Of a DNA stretch of 64,000 nt, positions 43,527-52,249 are shown in pieces. Position 1 is the first letter of the stretch. Every line of letters starts with the position of its first letter. Where the stretch lies: NCBI RefSeq assembly GCF_943590815.1, contig NZ_CALSBS010000020.1, forward strand, positions 27,758-91,757, given 5' to 3'. The position numbers and the translations under genes were made by a program. The notes beneath the pieces are model-generated. The model saw nothing but the letters and a program-made list of their open reading frames with translations. It had not been told where the DNA came from and ran no database searches. The stretch comes from Pseudocitrobacter vendiensis (lineage in GTDB: Bacteria > Pseudomonadota > Gammaproteobacteria > Enterobacterales > Enterobacteriaceae).

Positions 43527-44810
43527 TCACATCCCCAATACTCTCGGCAACCATAGCGATATCGCCGGAACGTAGGTGACCAGCGCCAGCACCATCAACA
43601 GCATGCCGTAAAACGGCAGCATCGCTTTCACCACACTTTCGATCTTCTGCTTACTCACTGCGCTTGCGACAAACAGCACCGAGCCCACCGGCGGGGTAAT
43701 CAGGCCAATCCCCAGATTCACCATCATGATCATGCCAAAATGCACCGGGTCGATGCCTAACGCATTGGTCACCGGCAACAGCACCGGCGTCAGGATCAGG
43801 ATAATCGGTGCCATGTCCATCAGCGTACCAATCAGCAGCAGCATGATGTTGAGATACATCAGGATGACGTATTTGTTATCTGACAACGACGTGAAGAACC
43901 CGGTAATGCGCACCGGAAGCTGCATATAGGTCATCACCGCACCAAATGCGGCGGCAAAACCAATCAAAATCATTACGATACTGACCGTTTTCACCGTCCG
44001 GCACATCAGCTTCGGTAGCTCGTTCCATTTGTAATCACGGTAGATAAACATGGTCACGAAGAATGCCCACAGGCAGGCTACCGCCGCCGACTCCGTGGCG
44101 GTGAAAATGCCCGAGAGAATACCGCCGAGAATAATGACCACCGTCATCAGCCCCCACAGCGCATCGACAAAAATCTTCAGCGCCTGCCTGAGCGGAATGC
44201 GTTCGCCTTTCGGATAACCACGCTTGTGGGCAAAACCGAGGCACAGAATCATCAGGCACAATCCCAGTAGCAGCCCCGGCAGCACGCCCGCAATAAACAA
44301 CGACGCGATAGAGACCGTACCGCCCGCCGCCAGCGAGTAAATTACCGAGTTATGGCTGGGTGGAATCAGAATCGCCTGCACCGAACCGCTTGCCGTCACC
44401 GCCGCCGCGTATTCGCGTGGATAGCCCTTTTTCTCCATCTCCGGGATCATCACGCTGCCAATAGACGCCGTATCCGCCACCGATGAACCAGAAATCGCAC
44501 CGAAAAAGGTCGAGGCGACAATGTTCACCAGCGATAGCCCGCCGCGAATAAAGCCCACGAACAGATAGGCAAAATTGACCAACCGCCGGGCAATACCCCC
44601 CTCAGCCATAATCGCTCCCGCCAGAATGAAGAATGGGATCGCCAGCAGGGTGAACTTGTTCACCCCGCTGGTTATCTGGATCATCAACGCCTCCAGCGGC
44701 AGGTCAATCCACAGCGCGCCGGCAACGGCGCTCAGGCCCACCGCAAACGCGACAGGCATCCCCACGGCCAACAAAATGGCGAGGGTGAAAAGCAAAATAA
44801 ACGCATCCAT
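43527..44810 (-). CDS. TRAP transporter large permease (DctM family)
   Basis: A 427-residue membrane protein with about twelve hydrophobic segments and family stretches such as SSVADTASIGSVMIPEM and NLGIGLITPPVGSVLFVAS. With the DctQ and DctP proteins it forms a sodium-driven importer of an organic acid. It is the last gene of the three; the stop is next to the REP array. Confidence 0.93.
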   Translation of the reverse strand: MDAFILLFTLAILLAVGMPVAFAVGLSAVAGALWIDLPLEALMIQITSGVNKFTLLAIPFFILAGAIMAEGGIARRLVNFAYLFVGFIRGGLSLVNIVASTFFGAISGSSVADTASIGSVMIPEMEKKGYPREYAAAVTASGSVQAILIPPSHNSVIYSLAAGGTVSIASLFIAGVLPGLLLGLCLMILCLGFAHKRGYPKGERIPLRQALKIFVDALWGLMTVVIILGGILSGIFTATESAAVACLWAFFVTMFIYRDYKWNELPKLMCRTVKTVSIVMILIGFAAAFGAVMTYMQLPVRITGFFTSLSDNKYVILMYLNIMLLLIGTLMDMAPIILILTPVLLPVTNALGIDPVHFGMIMMVNLGIGLITPPVGSVLFVASAVSKQKIESVVKAMLPFYGMLLMVLALVTYVPAISLWLPRVLGM

Positions 44811-44820
44811 CTTTCACCTC

Positions 44821-45330
44821 TTAACCGTGGTTACCGATGAGCACCACCGGGCGGTGTTCCTGCGAACCGAACAGCAGACGCTCAATCACAAACAGAATCA
44901 GCACCGCAGAACCTACAGGCAGCGGCAGATAGCTCTCGCCGGAAGTCATTAGCGGGAATTCCGCGACGGGCTGCTCCCACAACTCGACACAGAGCCAAAA
45001 GCTGTACCAGAACATGATGGCGGTCACGACCAGCATCAATAAGTCCACCAGCCGCGCCGCCGCTTTTTGCAGCGTAGCGGGCAGTCGGTCGGTGAGCATG
45101 TTGACCGCGATATGCGACCCGGCGCGATAACCCACCGCCGCGCCGATAAAGGTGAACGTCACCATGCAGATAATGGCTATCGGCTCCGGCCAGGATTCGC
45201 CCCGGTTGAGCACATAACGAGAGAAAATCCCCACCGGAATGACAACCGTCATCAGCAACAGTGACAGTCCGGCAACCCACATCGCCAGCATATAGAGCCG
45301 ATCCATCGCTCGCGAAAAACGCTCTGACAT
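44821..45330 (-). CDS. TRAP transporter small permease (DctQ family)
   Basis: A 169-residue protein with four hydrophobic segments, including SLLLMTVVIPVGIFSRYVLN, the usual DctQ start. I chose the ATG at 45330 (MSERFSRAMDRL) because GGAGG lies about 5 bp upstream; an in-frame ATG at 45357 would overlap the dctP coding end. The gap to the large permease is 10 bp. Confidence 0.9.
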   Translation of the reverse strand: MSERFSRAMDRLYMLAMWVAGLSLLLMTVVIPVGIFSRYVLNRGESWPEPIAIICMVTFTFIGAAVGYRAGSHIAVNMLTDRLPATLQKAAARLVDLLMLVVTAIMFWYSFWLCVELWEQPVAEFPLMTSGESYLPLPVGSAVLILFVIERLLFGSQEHRPVVLIGNHG

Positions 45331-45340
45331 AGGGCCTCCG

Positions 45341-46324
45341 CTACTGGACATCAGCAATGGCTTTCATCAGGTCCTGATGCTTTTCGCCATACGCTTTACG
45401 CACCGGTTCCGTGGCCTGAACAAAGAAGGTTTTGTCGATTTCGTGGAACTGCACGCCGCCCGCTTTCATCTTCGCCAGCGCCTGCTCGTTGTACGCTTTC
45501 CACAGCGCGCGCTGCTCCATCTGAGCTTCATGGGCCAGGGTGATGATTTTTTGCTGATCCTCCGGGCTCAGTTTGTCCCACGTCACTTTCGAGTAGAGCA
45601 GCATTTCCGGGGTGATAAAGTGGCCGCTCAGGGTGTAGTTTTTAGCGACAGGCAGGTAGTTATGGGCGATAAACGTTGGTGGATTATTCTCCGCACCGTC
45701 AATCACGCCCGTTTGCAGGCCGCTGTATACCTCACTCACGCCCATCGCCACCGAGTTCGCGCCCATATCTTTGAGTGTCGCCAGCGCCACCGGGCTGCCC
45801 TGCACACGGATCTTCATGCCCTTGAGATCGTCCGCCTTGAGCACCGGTTCTTTGGTGATGAGATTACGCGTGCCGGAGTCCATCCAGCCGAGGAAAACCA
45901 GTCGCGATTTCGGATTGTTGGTGAGCTTGTCGCCAATCTGCTTGCCGATGTCGCCGTCTATCACTTTATGCATATGATCTTCGTCGCGAAAAACGTAGGG
46001 CAGCGTGAAGACTTCGATATCGGGCAAAATCGCCGCGACCGGGGCCATCGATACGCGGATCATGTCGATCGCCCCCATCTGCGCCTGCTCGATCATCTGC
46101 TTTTCATCGCCCAGCACGCCGCCGGGAAAGACTTTAATCTCCAGCTTGTCACCGGTTTGTTGTTTGAGTTTCTCCCCCATATGCTGCACGGCCACCACGT
46201 TCGGGTAGCCTTCGGGGTGAACATCTGCAGCTTTTATCACCTGCGCCGAGGCGTAAGAGGTAAACAGGAGAGTGGCGGTTGAAAGGCACAAAGCGGCCAC
46301 GAATGGCTTAACAGTCATCTTCAT
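45341..46324 (-). CDS. TRAP transporter solute-binding protein (DctP family)
   Basis: A 327-residue periplasmic protein with a signal peptide ending YASA (about residue 27). The DctP fold is shown by GDKLEIKVFPGGVLGDEKQM, the ligand arginine region LKGMKIRVQGSPVAL and the block GLQTGVIDGAENNPPTF. ENN at this place is often seen in binding proteins for sugar acids, but the ligand cannot be assigned, and no catabolic gene lies beside it. It is the first gene of the unit; a CRP-like site is about 90 bp upstream. E. coli has no TRAP genes between zntA and tusA. Confidence 0.92.
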   Translation of the reverse strand: MKMTVKPFVAALCLSTATLLFTSYASAQVIKAADVHPEGYPNVVAVQHMGEKLKQQTGDKLEIKVFPGGVLGDEKQMIEQAQMGAIDMIRVSMAPVAAILPDIEVFTLPYVFRDEDHMHKVIDGDIGKQIGDKLTNNPKSRLVFLGWMDSGTRNLITKEPVLKADDLKGMKIRVQGSPVALATLKDMGANSVAMGVSEVYSGLQTGVIDGAENNPPTFIAHNYLPVAKNYTLSGHFITPEMLLYSKVTWDKLSPEDQQKIITLAHEAQMEQRALWKAYNEQALAKMKAGGVQFHEIDKTFFVQATEPVRKAYGEKHQDLMKAIADVQ

Positions 46325-46412
46325 CGGTCAGCTCCAGCGGTATTTTGCGGTAAGAGATAAAACGTTGTTTTAGTTTTCCGCTTAAAAGCTAGACGGGAAG
46401 TGCGAGGTGGGC

Positions 46413-46428
46413 GGTGAGATAACTCACA
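46413..46428. promoter_or_regulatory. Probable CRP site upstream of TRAP operon
   Basis: GGTGAGATAACTCACA matches TGTGA-N6-TCACA at nine of ten conserved bases. It is 89 bp upstream of the dctP ATG, in the gap to tusA. Confidence 0.65.
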
Positions 46429-46509
46429 AAAGAAACAATTTCGAAACGAGATTTTAACGATGTGATAACGATATTTCAGGGCAGATCACAGAATCTGCCC
46501 TGACAAAAA

Positions 46510-46755
46510 CTAATGGCTTTTACGCAGCAGGTAGCGATACGGCAGAGCGTCGGTCTCTTTAGCAATCAGTTCATGTTCCATGAACGTGCAGAAACCGGGA
46601 ATATCGCGGGTGGTTGCCGGGTCGTCGGCAATAATCAGCAGCGTTTCGCCTACGGGCATCGTGCGTACAGTTTTGCGCACCATCATTACCGGCTCCGGGC
46701 AACGAAGGCCAAGGGCATCTAAAGTGTGGTTTGGGCTGGCAAACAGATCGGTCAT
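46510..46755 (-). CDS. tusA: Sulfur transfer protein TusA (SirA, YhhP)
   Basis: Carries a persulfide from IscS to TusBCD for 2-thiolation of tRNA wobble uridine. 81 residues; the active cysteine is in [14 protein letters not shown] at residue 19. It is a single gene divergent from yhhQ, as in E. coli. Confidence 0.97.
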   Translation of the reverse strand: MTDLFASPNHTLDALGLRCPEPVMMVRKTVRTMPVGETLLIIADDPATTRDIPGFCTFMEHELIAKETDALPYRYLLRKSH

Positions 46756-46954
46756 TGTGGTCTCACCGTAGAAAAATCGGCCTTAGTTTACGCCGTGATT
46801 TCTGTGACGCAAGTCAGGTTAACGATTGCGTGAAAAACAACCATTGCAATGCCGCGCGGAAGCAGTATCATTCGCTCCCTTATCGCGCAGGTAACGATAA
46901 GAATACGAACAGTTTTATTGGGTTCCCTCACCCCAATCTCTAAAAAGGTACAAT

Positions 46955-47620
46955 ATGACTCCCTTTACATCCGTACAGCGCAAGCACGCGCTGGTTTGGC
47001 TATCGCTATTCCATTTGCTGGTTATTATTTCCAGTAACTATCTGGTGCAGTTGCCGGTTTCTGTTTTTGGCTTCCACACCACCTGGGGCGCGTTCAGCTT
47101 TCCGTTTATTTTCCTCGCGACTGACCTCACCGTGCGCATTTTCGGCGCGCCGCTGGCTCGTCGCATTGTCTTCGCGGTGATGATCCCCGCGCTGATGGTC
47201 TCCTACGCTATTTCATCACTTTTCTATATGGGTGAATGGCAGGGCTTTGGCGCACTGGCGAGCTTCAACCTGTTTGTCGCCCGTATCGCCGCCGCCAGCT
47301 TTATGGCCTACGCGCTGGGGCAGATCCTCGACGTTCACGTCTTTAACCGCCTGCGCCAAAGCCGTCACTGGTGGCTTGCGCCGACGGCCTCGACGCTGTT
47401 TGGCAACATCAGCGACACGCTGGCCTTCTTCTTCATCGCCTTCTGGCGCAGCACCGACCCGTTTATGGCACAGCACTGGGTGGAAATCGCCCTGGTCGAT
47501 TACTGCTTTAAAGTGCTGATCAGTATCATCTTCTTCCTGCCGATGTACGGCGTACTGCTGAATATGCTGATGAAACGGCTGGCAGACAAATCTGATTTGT
47601 CAGCAATGCAGCCAGGTTAA
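46955..47620 (+). CDS. yhhQ: Queuosine precursor transporter YhhQ
   Basis: A 221-residue inner-membrane protein with six hydrophobic segments, including VFGFHTTWGAFSFPFIFLAT and the C-terminal DYCFKVLISIIFFLPMYGVL. E. coli YhhQ takes up preQ0/preQ1 for queuosine salvage. No preQ1 riboswitch was recognised in the 200 bp upstream. Confidence 0.94.
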   Translation: MTPFTSVQRKHALVWLSLFHLLVIISSNYLVQLPVSVFGFHTTWGAFSFPFIFLATDLTVRIFGAPLARRIVFAVMIPALMVSYAISSLFYMGEWQGFGALASFNLFVARIAAASFMAYALGQILDVHVFNRLRQSRHWWLAPTASTLFGNISDTLAFFFIAFWRSTDPFMAQHWVEIALVDYCFKVLISIIFFLPMYGVLLNMLMKRLADKSDLSAMQPG

Positions 47621-47693
47621 AGGTTCGTTTTCCGAGTTGTGATAAGATGGGTGAATGAGCCGTTAATGGCCGTTTATCGAAAGGAAGAAGTCA

Positions 47694-48251
47694 ATGCGCA
47701 AATTGGTGAAATACGTTGGTATTGGCCTGCTGGTTGTTGGGCTGGCAGCCTGTGACAACAGCGATACCAAAGCTCCGGCACAGGGTGCAGCGGCAGAGAG
47801 CAACGCCTCCGGGCAGCCGATTAATCTGCTGGATGGCAAGCTGAGCTTCTCATTACCCGCAGACATGACCGACCAGAGCGGAAAAATGGGCACCCAGAGC
47901 AACAATATGCACGTCTACTCCGATGCTACCGGGCAGAAAGCCGTGATCGTTATCGTGGGCGACAACACCGATGAAGACCTCGGCGTAATGGCGAAACGTC
48001 TGGAAGAACAGCAGCGTAGCCGCGACCCGCAGTTGCAGGTTGTGACCAATAAATCCATCGAGGTGAAAGGCCAGACGCTGCAACAACTGGACAGCATCAT
48101 CTCTGCTAAAGGCCAGACTGCATACTCTTCCGTTATCCTCGGCAAAATTGATGGCAAGCTGCTGACGATGCAGGTTACCCTGCCGGCAGATAATCAGCAG
48201 CAGGCGCAGACTGCCGCTGAGAACATCATCAATACTATCGTCATCAACTAA
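47694..48251 (+). CDS. dcrB: Lipoprotein DcrB
   Basis: A 185-residue lipoprotein with lipobox LAAC at Cys20 ([20 protein letters not shown]). In E. coli it is needed for phage C1 infection and contributes to envelope integrity. It lies between yhhQ and the convergent yhhS; its terminator lies inside the yhhS coding end. Confidence 0.93.
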   Translation: MRKLVKYVGIGLLVVGLAACDNSDTKAPAQGAAAESNASGQPINLLDGKLSFSLPADMTDQSGKMGTQSNNMHVYSDATGQKAVIVIVGDNTDEDLGVMAKRLEEQQRSRDPQLQVVTNKSIEVKGQTLQQLDSIISAKGQTAYSSVILGKIDGKLLTMQVTLPADNQQQAQTAAENIINTIVIN

Positions 48252-49472
48252 TTAGTCTGATGACGACGCGGCCTTCGGTTGTTCAACCGGAGGCCTTTTT
48301 TTTAGCCGCCATCCCAGCAGCAAGGCAATCGCCACCAGCCCGGCAGCAGCCAGATAAATCGTCGATACGCCCATCCACGCCATCATCAACCCGGCGAGCG
48401 GCCCGGTGATCCCAAGCGATAAATCCATAAATACCGTATAGGTGGCCAGCGCGGAACCCTGATTTTGCTGCGGCACGGCCTTCACCGCCACCACGCCCAG
48501 CGCCGGGAATACCAGCGAGAAGCCCGCTCCCGCAAGGAAGGTACCGATTTTCGCCATCAGCGGCGTGTCGGCGATGCCCACCAGTAACAGGCCGATAATC
48601 TCAACCGAAAAACAGATCATCGCCACGTTCAGCCCGCCCAGACGGTTGATCCCGTTGGGGAACAGCAGACGCGTGCCGACGAACGCGCAGCTAAAGAGCG
48701 TGAGCGCGAACGCTGCGCCGTCCCAGCCTTTGGCGTCGTAAAACAACGTAATGAAGGTGGCGATAACGCCGAAGCCCGCCGAGGCCAGTGCCAGTGCCAT
48801 GCCGTAGGGCCAGACGCGACCGAGCACCGCGCGAAACGACATCACTTTGCCCTTCGCCGCTTTCACTTCAGCACGCGGCAGCGCGCAAATCACCGCCAGC
48901 GCGGCAACCGCCATAATCACCAACGCCAGCCCATGCAGGCCACCGTACTGATAACAAAGCACGCCGAGCGGCGCGCCCATCGCCATTGCGCCATAAGTCA
49001 CGATGCCGTTCCAGGAAATCACCCGCCCGATATGCAGGGAGCCCACCACGCCGACACCCCACAGCGTAGAGCCCGTTCCAGCAAAGCTTTGCCCAATCCC
49101 CAGAATCACGCGCCCCAGACACAGCAGCACCAGGCTTACCATCGGCCAGCCGCCGCCCATCGCCGCCAGTAAATAACTCAGGCCACTGAGAAAACAGCCG
49201 CACAGACCAAACACCACGATTTTCTTCGGCCCGAGCTGGTCGGCATAGCGCCCGGCATGCGGGCGACTTAACAGCGTGGCGAAGTATTGCAGGCTGATAA
49301 CCAGACCCGCCCAGAAGGCGCTAAACCCCATGACATCATGGACATAGCCCGGCAGCACCGCGAGCGGCAGGCCGATGGTGAGATAGCTGGCGAAGTTGAA
49401 AATAACGACGGAAACGATGCGTAAATTGAGGCGAAAACCGCTGAGTTGCGCCCCATCTGCGGCGTCTGGCAT
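48252..49472 (-). CDS. yhhS: MFS transporter YhhS
   Basis: A 406-residue major facilitator with twelve hydrophobic segments and the motif A-like loop GRYADQLGPKK after helix 2. Its substrate is not established; E. coli YhhS is linked to arabinose efflux and glyphosate resistance. The start at 49472 (MPDAADG) is preferred to 49481 because it has a GGA site and fits the E. coli length. The C-terminal codons also encode the dcrB terminator on the other strand. Confidence 0.93.
   Translation of the reverse strand: MPDAADGAQLSGFRLNLRIVSVVIFNFASYLTIGLPLAVLPGYVHDVMGFSAFWAGLVISLQYFATLLSRPHAGRYADQLGPKKIVVFGLCGCFLSGLSYLLAAMGGGWPMVSLVLLCLGRVILGIGQSFAGTGSTLWGVGVVGSLHIGRVISWNGIVTYGAMAMGAPLGVLCYQYGGLHGLALVIMAVAALAVICALPRAEVKAAKGKVMSFRAVLGRVWPYGMALALASAGFGVIATFITLFYDAKGWDGAAFALTLFSCAFVGTRLLFPNGINRLGGLNVAMICFSVEIIGLLLVGIADTPLMAKIGTFLAGAGFSLVFPALGVVAVKAVPQQNQGSALATYTVFMDLSLGITGPLAGLMMAWMGVSTIYLAAAGLVAIALLLGWRLKKRPPVEQPKAASSSD
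48270..48303 (+). terminator. dcrB terminator, inside yhhS coding end
   Basis: GGCCTTCGGTT / AACCGGAGGCC (11-bp stem with one G-U, tetraloop) followed by eight T residues, starting 19 bp after the dcrB stop. It lies wholly within the last codons of convergent yhhS. Confidence 0.9.
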
Positions 49473-49614
49473 GACAAACATCCGAATTTTAAAACGATGT
49501 TTTCATTATTGCATGCGCTGAAATTGAAGTCGCGCTTTTGCGCCGCGCACTTTCAGATAATGCGCTTGCCGCTTCGCACTACACTTAAGTGCGAACGATC
49601 AAAAGGAATTCGAT

Positions 49615-50664
49615 ATGACCTCCCCACAGCCTGATAAAGCGGGCCTGCATATTTTACTCAAACTCGCCGCCCTGGTGGTGATCCTGGCCGGTATTCATGC
49701 CGCCGCCGATATTATCGTCCAGTTGCTGCTGGCGCTCTTTTTCGCCATTGTGCTTAACCCGCTGGTAAGGTGGTTTATGCGTCGGGGATTTTCCCGCGCG
49801 CTCGCCATCACCATTGTGATGATAGTGATGCTCTTCTTCCTGACGGCGCTGATGGCCGTGCTCGCTTCATCGATCAATGACTTCATTGCCCTGATGCCGA
49901 GCTACAACAAAGAGCTCACCCGCAAATTTATCGAGTTGCAGGAGATGCTGCCATTTCTGCATCTGCACGTTTCGCCGGAAAGATTACTCCAGCGAATGGA
50001 TTCCGATAAAGTGATGACCCTGGCGACCACCTTAATGACCCAGCTATCCGGGGCGATGACCAGCATTGTGCTGCTGATTATGACCGTGGTGTTTATGCTT
50101 TTCGAAGCCCGCCACGTGCCCTATAAGTTGCGTTTTGCCCTTGTGAATCCGCAAGTGCATATCGCCGGCCTTCACCGCGCATTAAAAGGGGTCTCACATT
50201 ATCTGGCGCTCAAAACGTTTATTAGTCTCATGACCGGCGTGATTGTCTGGCTTGGCCTGCTGCTGCTCGACGTGCAGTTCGCGCTGATGTGGGGCGTGCT
50301 GGCGTTTTTGCTGAACTATATTCCCAACATTGGCTCGGTGATTTCCGCTATCCCCCCGATGATTCAGGCGCTGCTGTTTAATGGCTATTACGAATGTTTG
50401 ATGGTCGGCGCGCTGTTCCTGGTGGTGCACATGGTGCTGGGCAATATTCTGGAGCCACGCGTGATGGGGCATCGTCTGGGGATGTCGACGCTGGTGGTGT
50501 TCTTGTCGTTGCTGATATGGGGATGGCTGCTGGGGCCGGTGGGCATGTTGCTGTCGGTGCCGCTGACCAGCGTCTGTAAAATCTGGATGGAAACCACAAA
50601 AGGCGGCAGCAAACTGGCGATACTGCTTGGCCCGGGGCGGCCCAAAAGCCGCCTGCCGGGCTAA
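49615..50664 (+). CDS. yhhT: AI-2E family transporter YhhT
   Basis: A 349-residue membrane protein of the AI-2E/PerM family with six to eight hydrophobic segments. The end of the protein (LLSVPLTSVCKIWMETTKGG) is nearly the same as in E. coli YhhT, whose substrate is unknown. It is divergent from yhhS. E. coli has acpT and the nik genes next; here padC follows. Confidence 0.94.
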   Translation: MTSPQPDKAGLHILLKLAALVVILAGIHAAADIIVQLLLALFFAIVLNPLVRWFMRRGFSRALAITIVMIVMLFFLTALMAVLASSINDFIALMPSYNKELTRKFIELQEMLPFLHLHVSPERLLQRMDSDKVMTLATTLMTQLSGAMTSIVLLIMTVVFMLFEARHVPYKLRFALVNPQVHIAGLHRALKGVSHYLALKTFISLMTGVIVWLGLLLLDVQFALMWGVLAFLLNYIPNIGSVISAIPPMIQALLFNGYYECLMVGALFLVVHMVLGNILEPRVMGHRLGMSTLVVFLSLLIWGWLLGPVGMLLSVPLTSVCKIWMETTKGGSKLAILLGPGRPKSRLPG

Positions 50665-50667
50665 TGT

Positions 50668-51177
50668 TTAGCGCAGGTTTGCCGGGAAATCTTTCGGCAG
50701 TTCACTGGCGGCGCAGGCGATGACCGTGTCATCGTCCGGGCCGCAGTCGCGTACAAAAGTTATGGTCGCGAACTCATCAATCACTTCGGTTGGGTAAGCC
50801 GGGCCTGCATCACGATATGAATTCATCAGCGGAATGTGATCGTTCTGGAAGCAGACGGTTTTTTCCGGGTTATTCATTATCCAGCGTGGGAAGAAGATAG
50901 TGCCGTGGAACAGTTTGTCGCCCAAATTCACAATCAGGCTGACGTCAGTTCCGGTCGGTTCAGTCCATGAAATTTTGTAGATGCTTTCCCCGACGCGCAC
51001 GATGTATGCCTGCTGATCTTTCACCCAACGATTCCCAACCAGACCGCTGTGAATGCGGTAATCAAGGGTGTTGCCGTTTTTGACGTAAATCTCGTAGTTC
51101 CAGCCATTATCGTAGGTATAAACCAGATGTTTACCGATAAAACCGCTCAAATCATTTTTATCAAAGCTGCTCATCAT
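50668..51177 (-). CDS. padC: Phenolic acid decarboxylase
   Basis: A cofactor-free enzyme that decarboxylates ferulic, p-coumaric and caffeic acids to vinyl phenols, detoxifying plant hydroxycinnamates. 169 residues with the family blocks GFIGKHLVYTYDNGWNYEIY, YRIHSGLVGNRWVKDQ and FFPRWI. Paired tyrosines (near residues 20-30) and the Arg/Glu of the barrel are kept. The ATG at 51177 has GAGGAG upstream. It is divergent from a LysR-type gene. Not present here in E. coli K-12. Confidence 0.94.
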   Translation of the reverse strand: MMSSFDKNDLSGFIGKHLVYTYDNGWNYEIYVKNGNTLDYRIHSGLVGNRWVKDQQAYIVRVGESIYKISWTEPTGTDVSLIVNLGDKLFHGTIFFPRWIMNNPEKTVCFQNDHIPLMNSYRDAGPAYPTEVIDEFATITFVRDCGPDDDTVIACAASELPKDFPANLR

Positions 51178-51241
51178 TCGTTCTCCTCTTTTCGATGGAG
51201 TTATCTTATTGCTTTAAAAAATGAATGAATAACGCTATGTT

Positions 51242-51254
51242 TGAATGAAATTCA
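51242..51254. promoter_or_regulatory. Palindrome in the padC-lysR gap
   Basis: TGAATGAAATTCA is a perfect inverted repeat (TGAAT-GAA-ATTCA) and includes T-N11-A, the LysR-type pattern. It sits in the 96-bp gap of the divergent pair and may be the regulator's site. Confidence 0.45.
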
Positions 51255-51273
51255 TCTAAATTTTAAATCAATA

Positions 51274-52134
51274 ATGCATAAGACCACCCTGGAACAATGG
51301 GCGCTACTGGAAAAAGTGGTGGCGCTCGGCAGCTTTGCCAAAGCGGCAGAAGAGACCAACCGTAGCCAGTCATCGGTTAGCTATAACTTGTCACTATTGC
51401 AGGAACGATTAGGTGTTGCGCTGCTGGTGCCGGAAGGCCGCCGCGCGGTACTGACGCCCGCAGGCGAACTGCTGCTGAGCCAGGTAAAACCCTTGTTGAA
51501 AGCCTTTTCCTGGGTCGAAACACGCGCCGCCACGTTGCGCGATGGCATGCGCACGCGGCTTAATCTGGTCGTAGACAGCATCTTTCCTCGTAAACGTCTG
51601 TTTGCGATTTTGCGCCAGTTTCAGCAGCATTATCCGCAAACGCAGGTACGACTGACGGAAGTGCTGGAAAACAGCACCGACAGCGACGGCGTGCTGGCAG
51701 AAGCGGATGTCATGGTGCTGACGCGACGCCAGGATATTACCGGGCGCGGCGAATGGCTGATGAATATCGATTTTGTCGCCGTCGCCCACCGCGACCACCC
51801 GTTGTTTCACCAGGATGCGCCGTTCAGCGATGAGATGCTGCGTAACTGGCCGCTCATTCGTATTGCCGACCATGACAACGCTCGTCAGCCGGGCAACGAT
51901 GCGTGGACGTTTTCAACGATTGATGCGGCGATTGATGCGGTGATGTATCAGGTGGGCTATGGCTGGTTACCGGAAGAGCGCATACAGCGCCTGCTGGAAC
52001 AGGGCGTGTTGAAGCCTTTACCGCTCGACCACGGCGCGCGTCGCGCCACGCCGCTGCATTTGATTGTGAAGCAGGATTTCGCCCCGCTGGATGAACAGGT
52101 TGAGACGCTGTTGCGATTGTTTAGCGAGGGGTAG
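51274..52134 (+). CDS. LysR-family transcriptional regulator, probable regulator of padC
   Basis: A 286-residue LysR-type regulator: N-terminal winged HTH (VALGSFAKAAEETNRSQSSV, residues 17-36) and a C-terminal substrate-binding domain. The start at 51274 (MHKTTLEQW) is chosen by the usual distance to the HTH; an in-frame TTG at 51241 is possible but would include the palindrome. Divergent transcription from padC suggests that it controls padC and senses a phenolic acid. This is inference; PadR-type repressors control padC in Gram-positive bacteria. Confidence 0.85.
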   Translation: MHKTTLEQWALLEKVVALGSFAKAAEETNRSQSSVSYNLSLLQERLGVALLVPEGRRAVLTPAGELLLSQVKPLLKAFSWVETRAATLRDGMRTRLNLVVDSIFPRKRLFAILRQFQQHYPQTQVRLTEVLENSTDSDGVLAEADVMVLTRRQDITGRGEWLMNIDFVAVAHRDHPLFHQDAPFSDEMLRNWPLIRIADHDNARQPGNDAWTFSTIDAAIDAVMYQVGYGWLPEERIQRLLEQGVLKPLPLDHGARRATPLHLIVKQDFAPLDEQVETLLRLFSEG

Positions 52135-52153
52135 GGAAACGTGGTGCAGGGAA

Positions 52154-52242
52154 ATGCCGGATGGCGGCTGCGCCTTATCCGGCCTACAGGCGAACATCAT
52201 CAATGAATTCGTAGGCCGGATAAGCGAAGCACCATCCGGCAA
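52154..52242. repeat. REP pair (BIME) between lysR and yhhJ
   Basis: TGCCGGATGGCGGCTGCGCC with TTATCCGGCCTAC and an inverted GTAGGCCGGATAAGCGAAGC with ACCATCCGGC. Confidence 0.9.
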
Positions 52243-52249
52243 CCGCAAG

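Noticed and set aside
46756..46954. Possible preQ1 riboswitch upstream of yhhQ
   Set aside because: No preQ1-type hairpin followed by an A-rich pseudoknot tail was found; the region looks like an ordinary divergent promoter gap.
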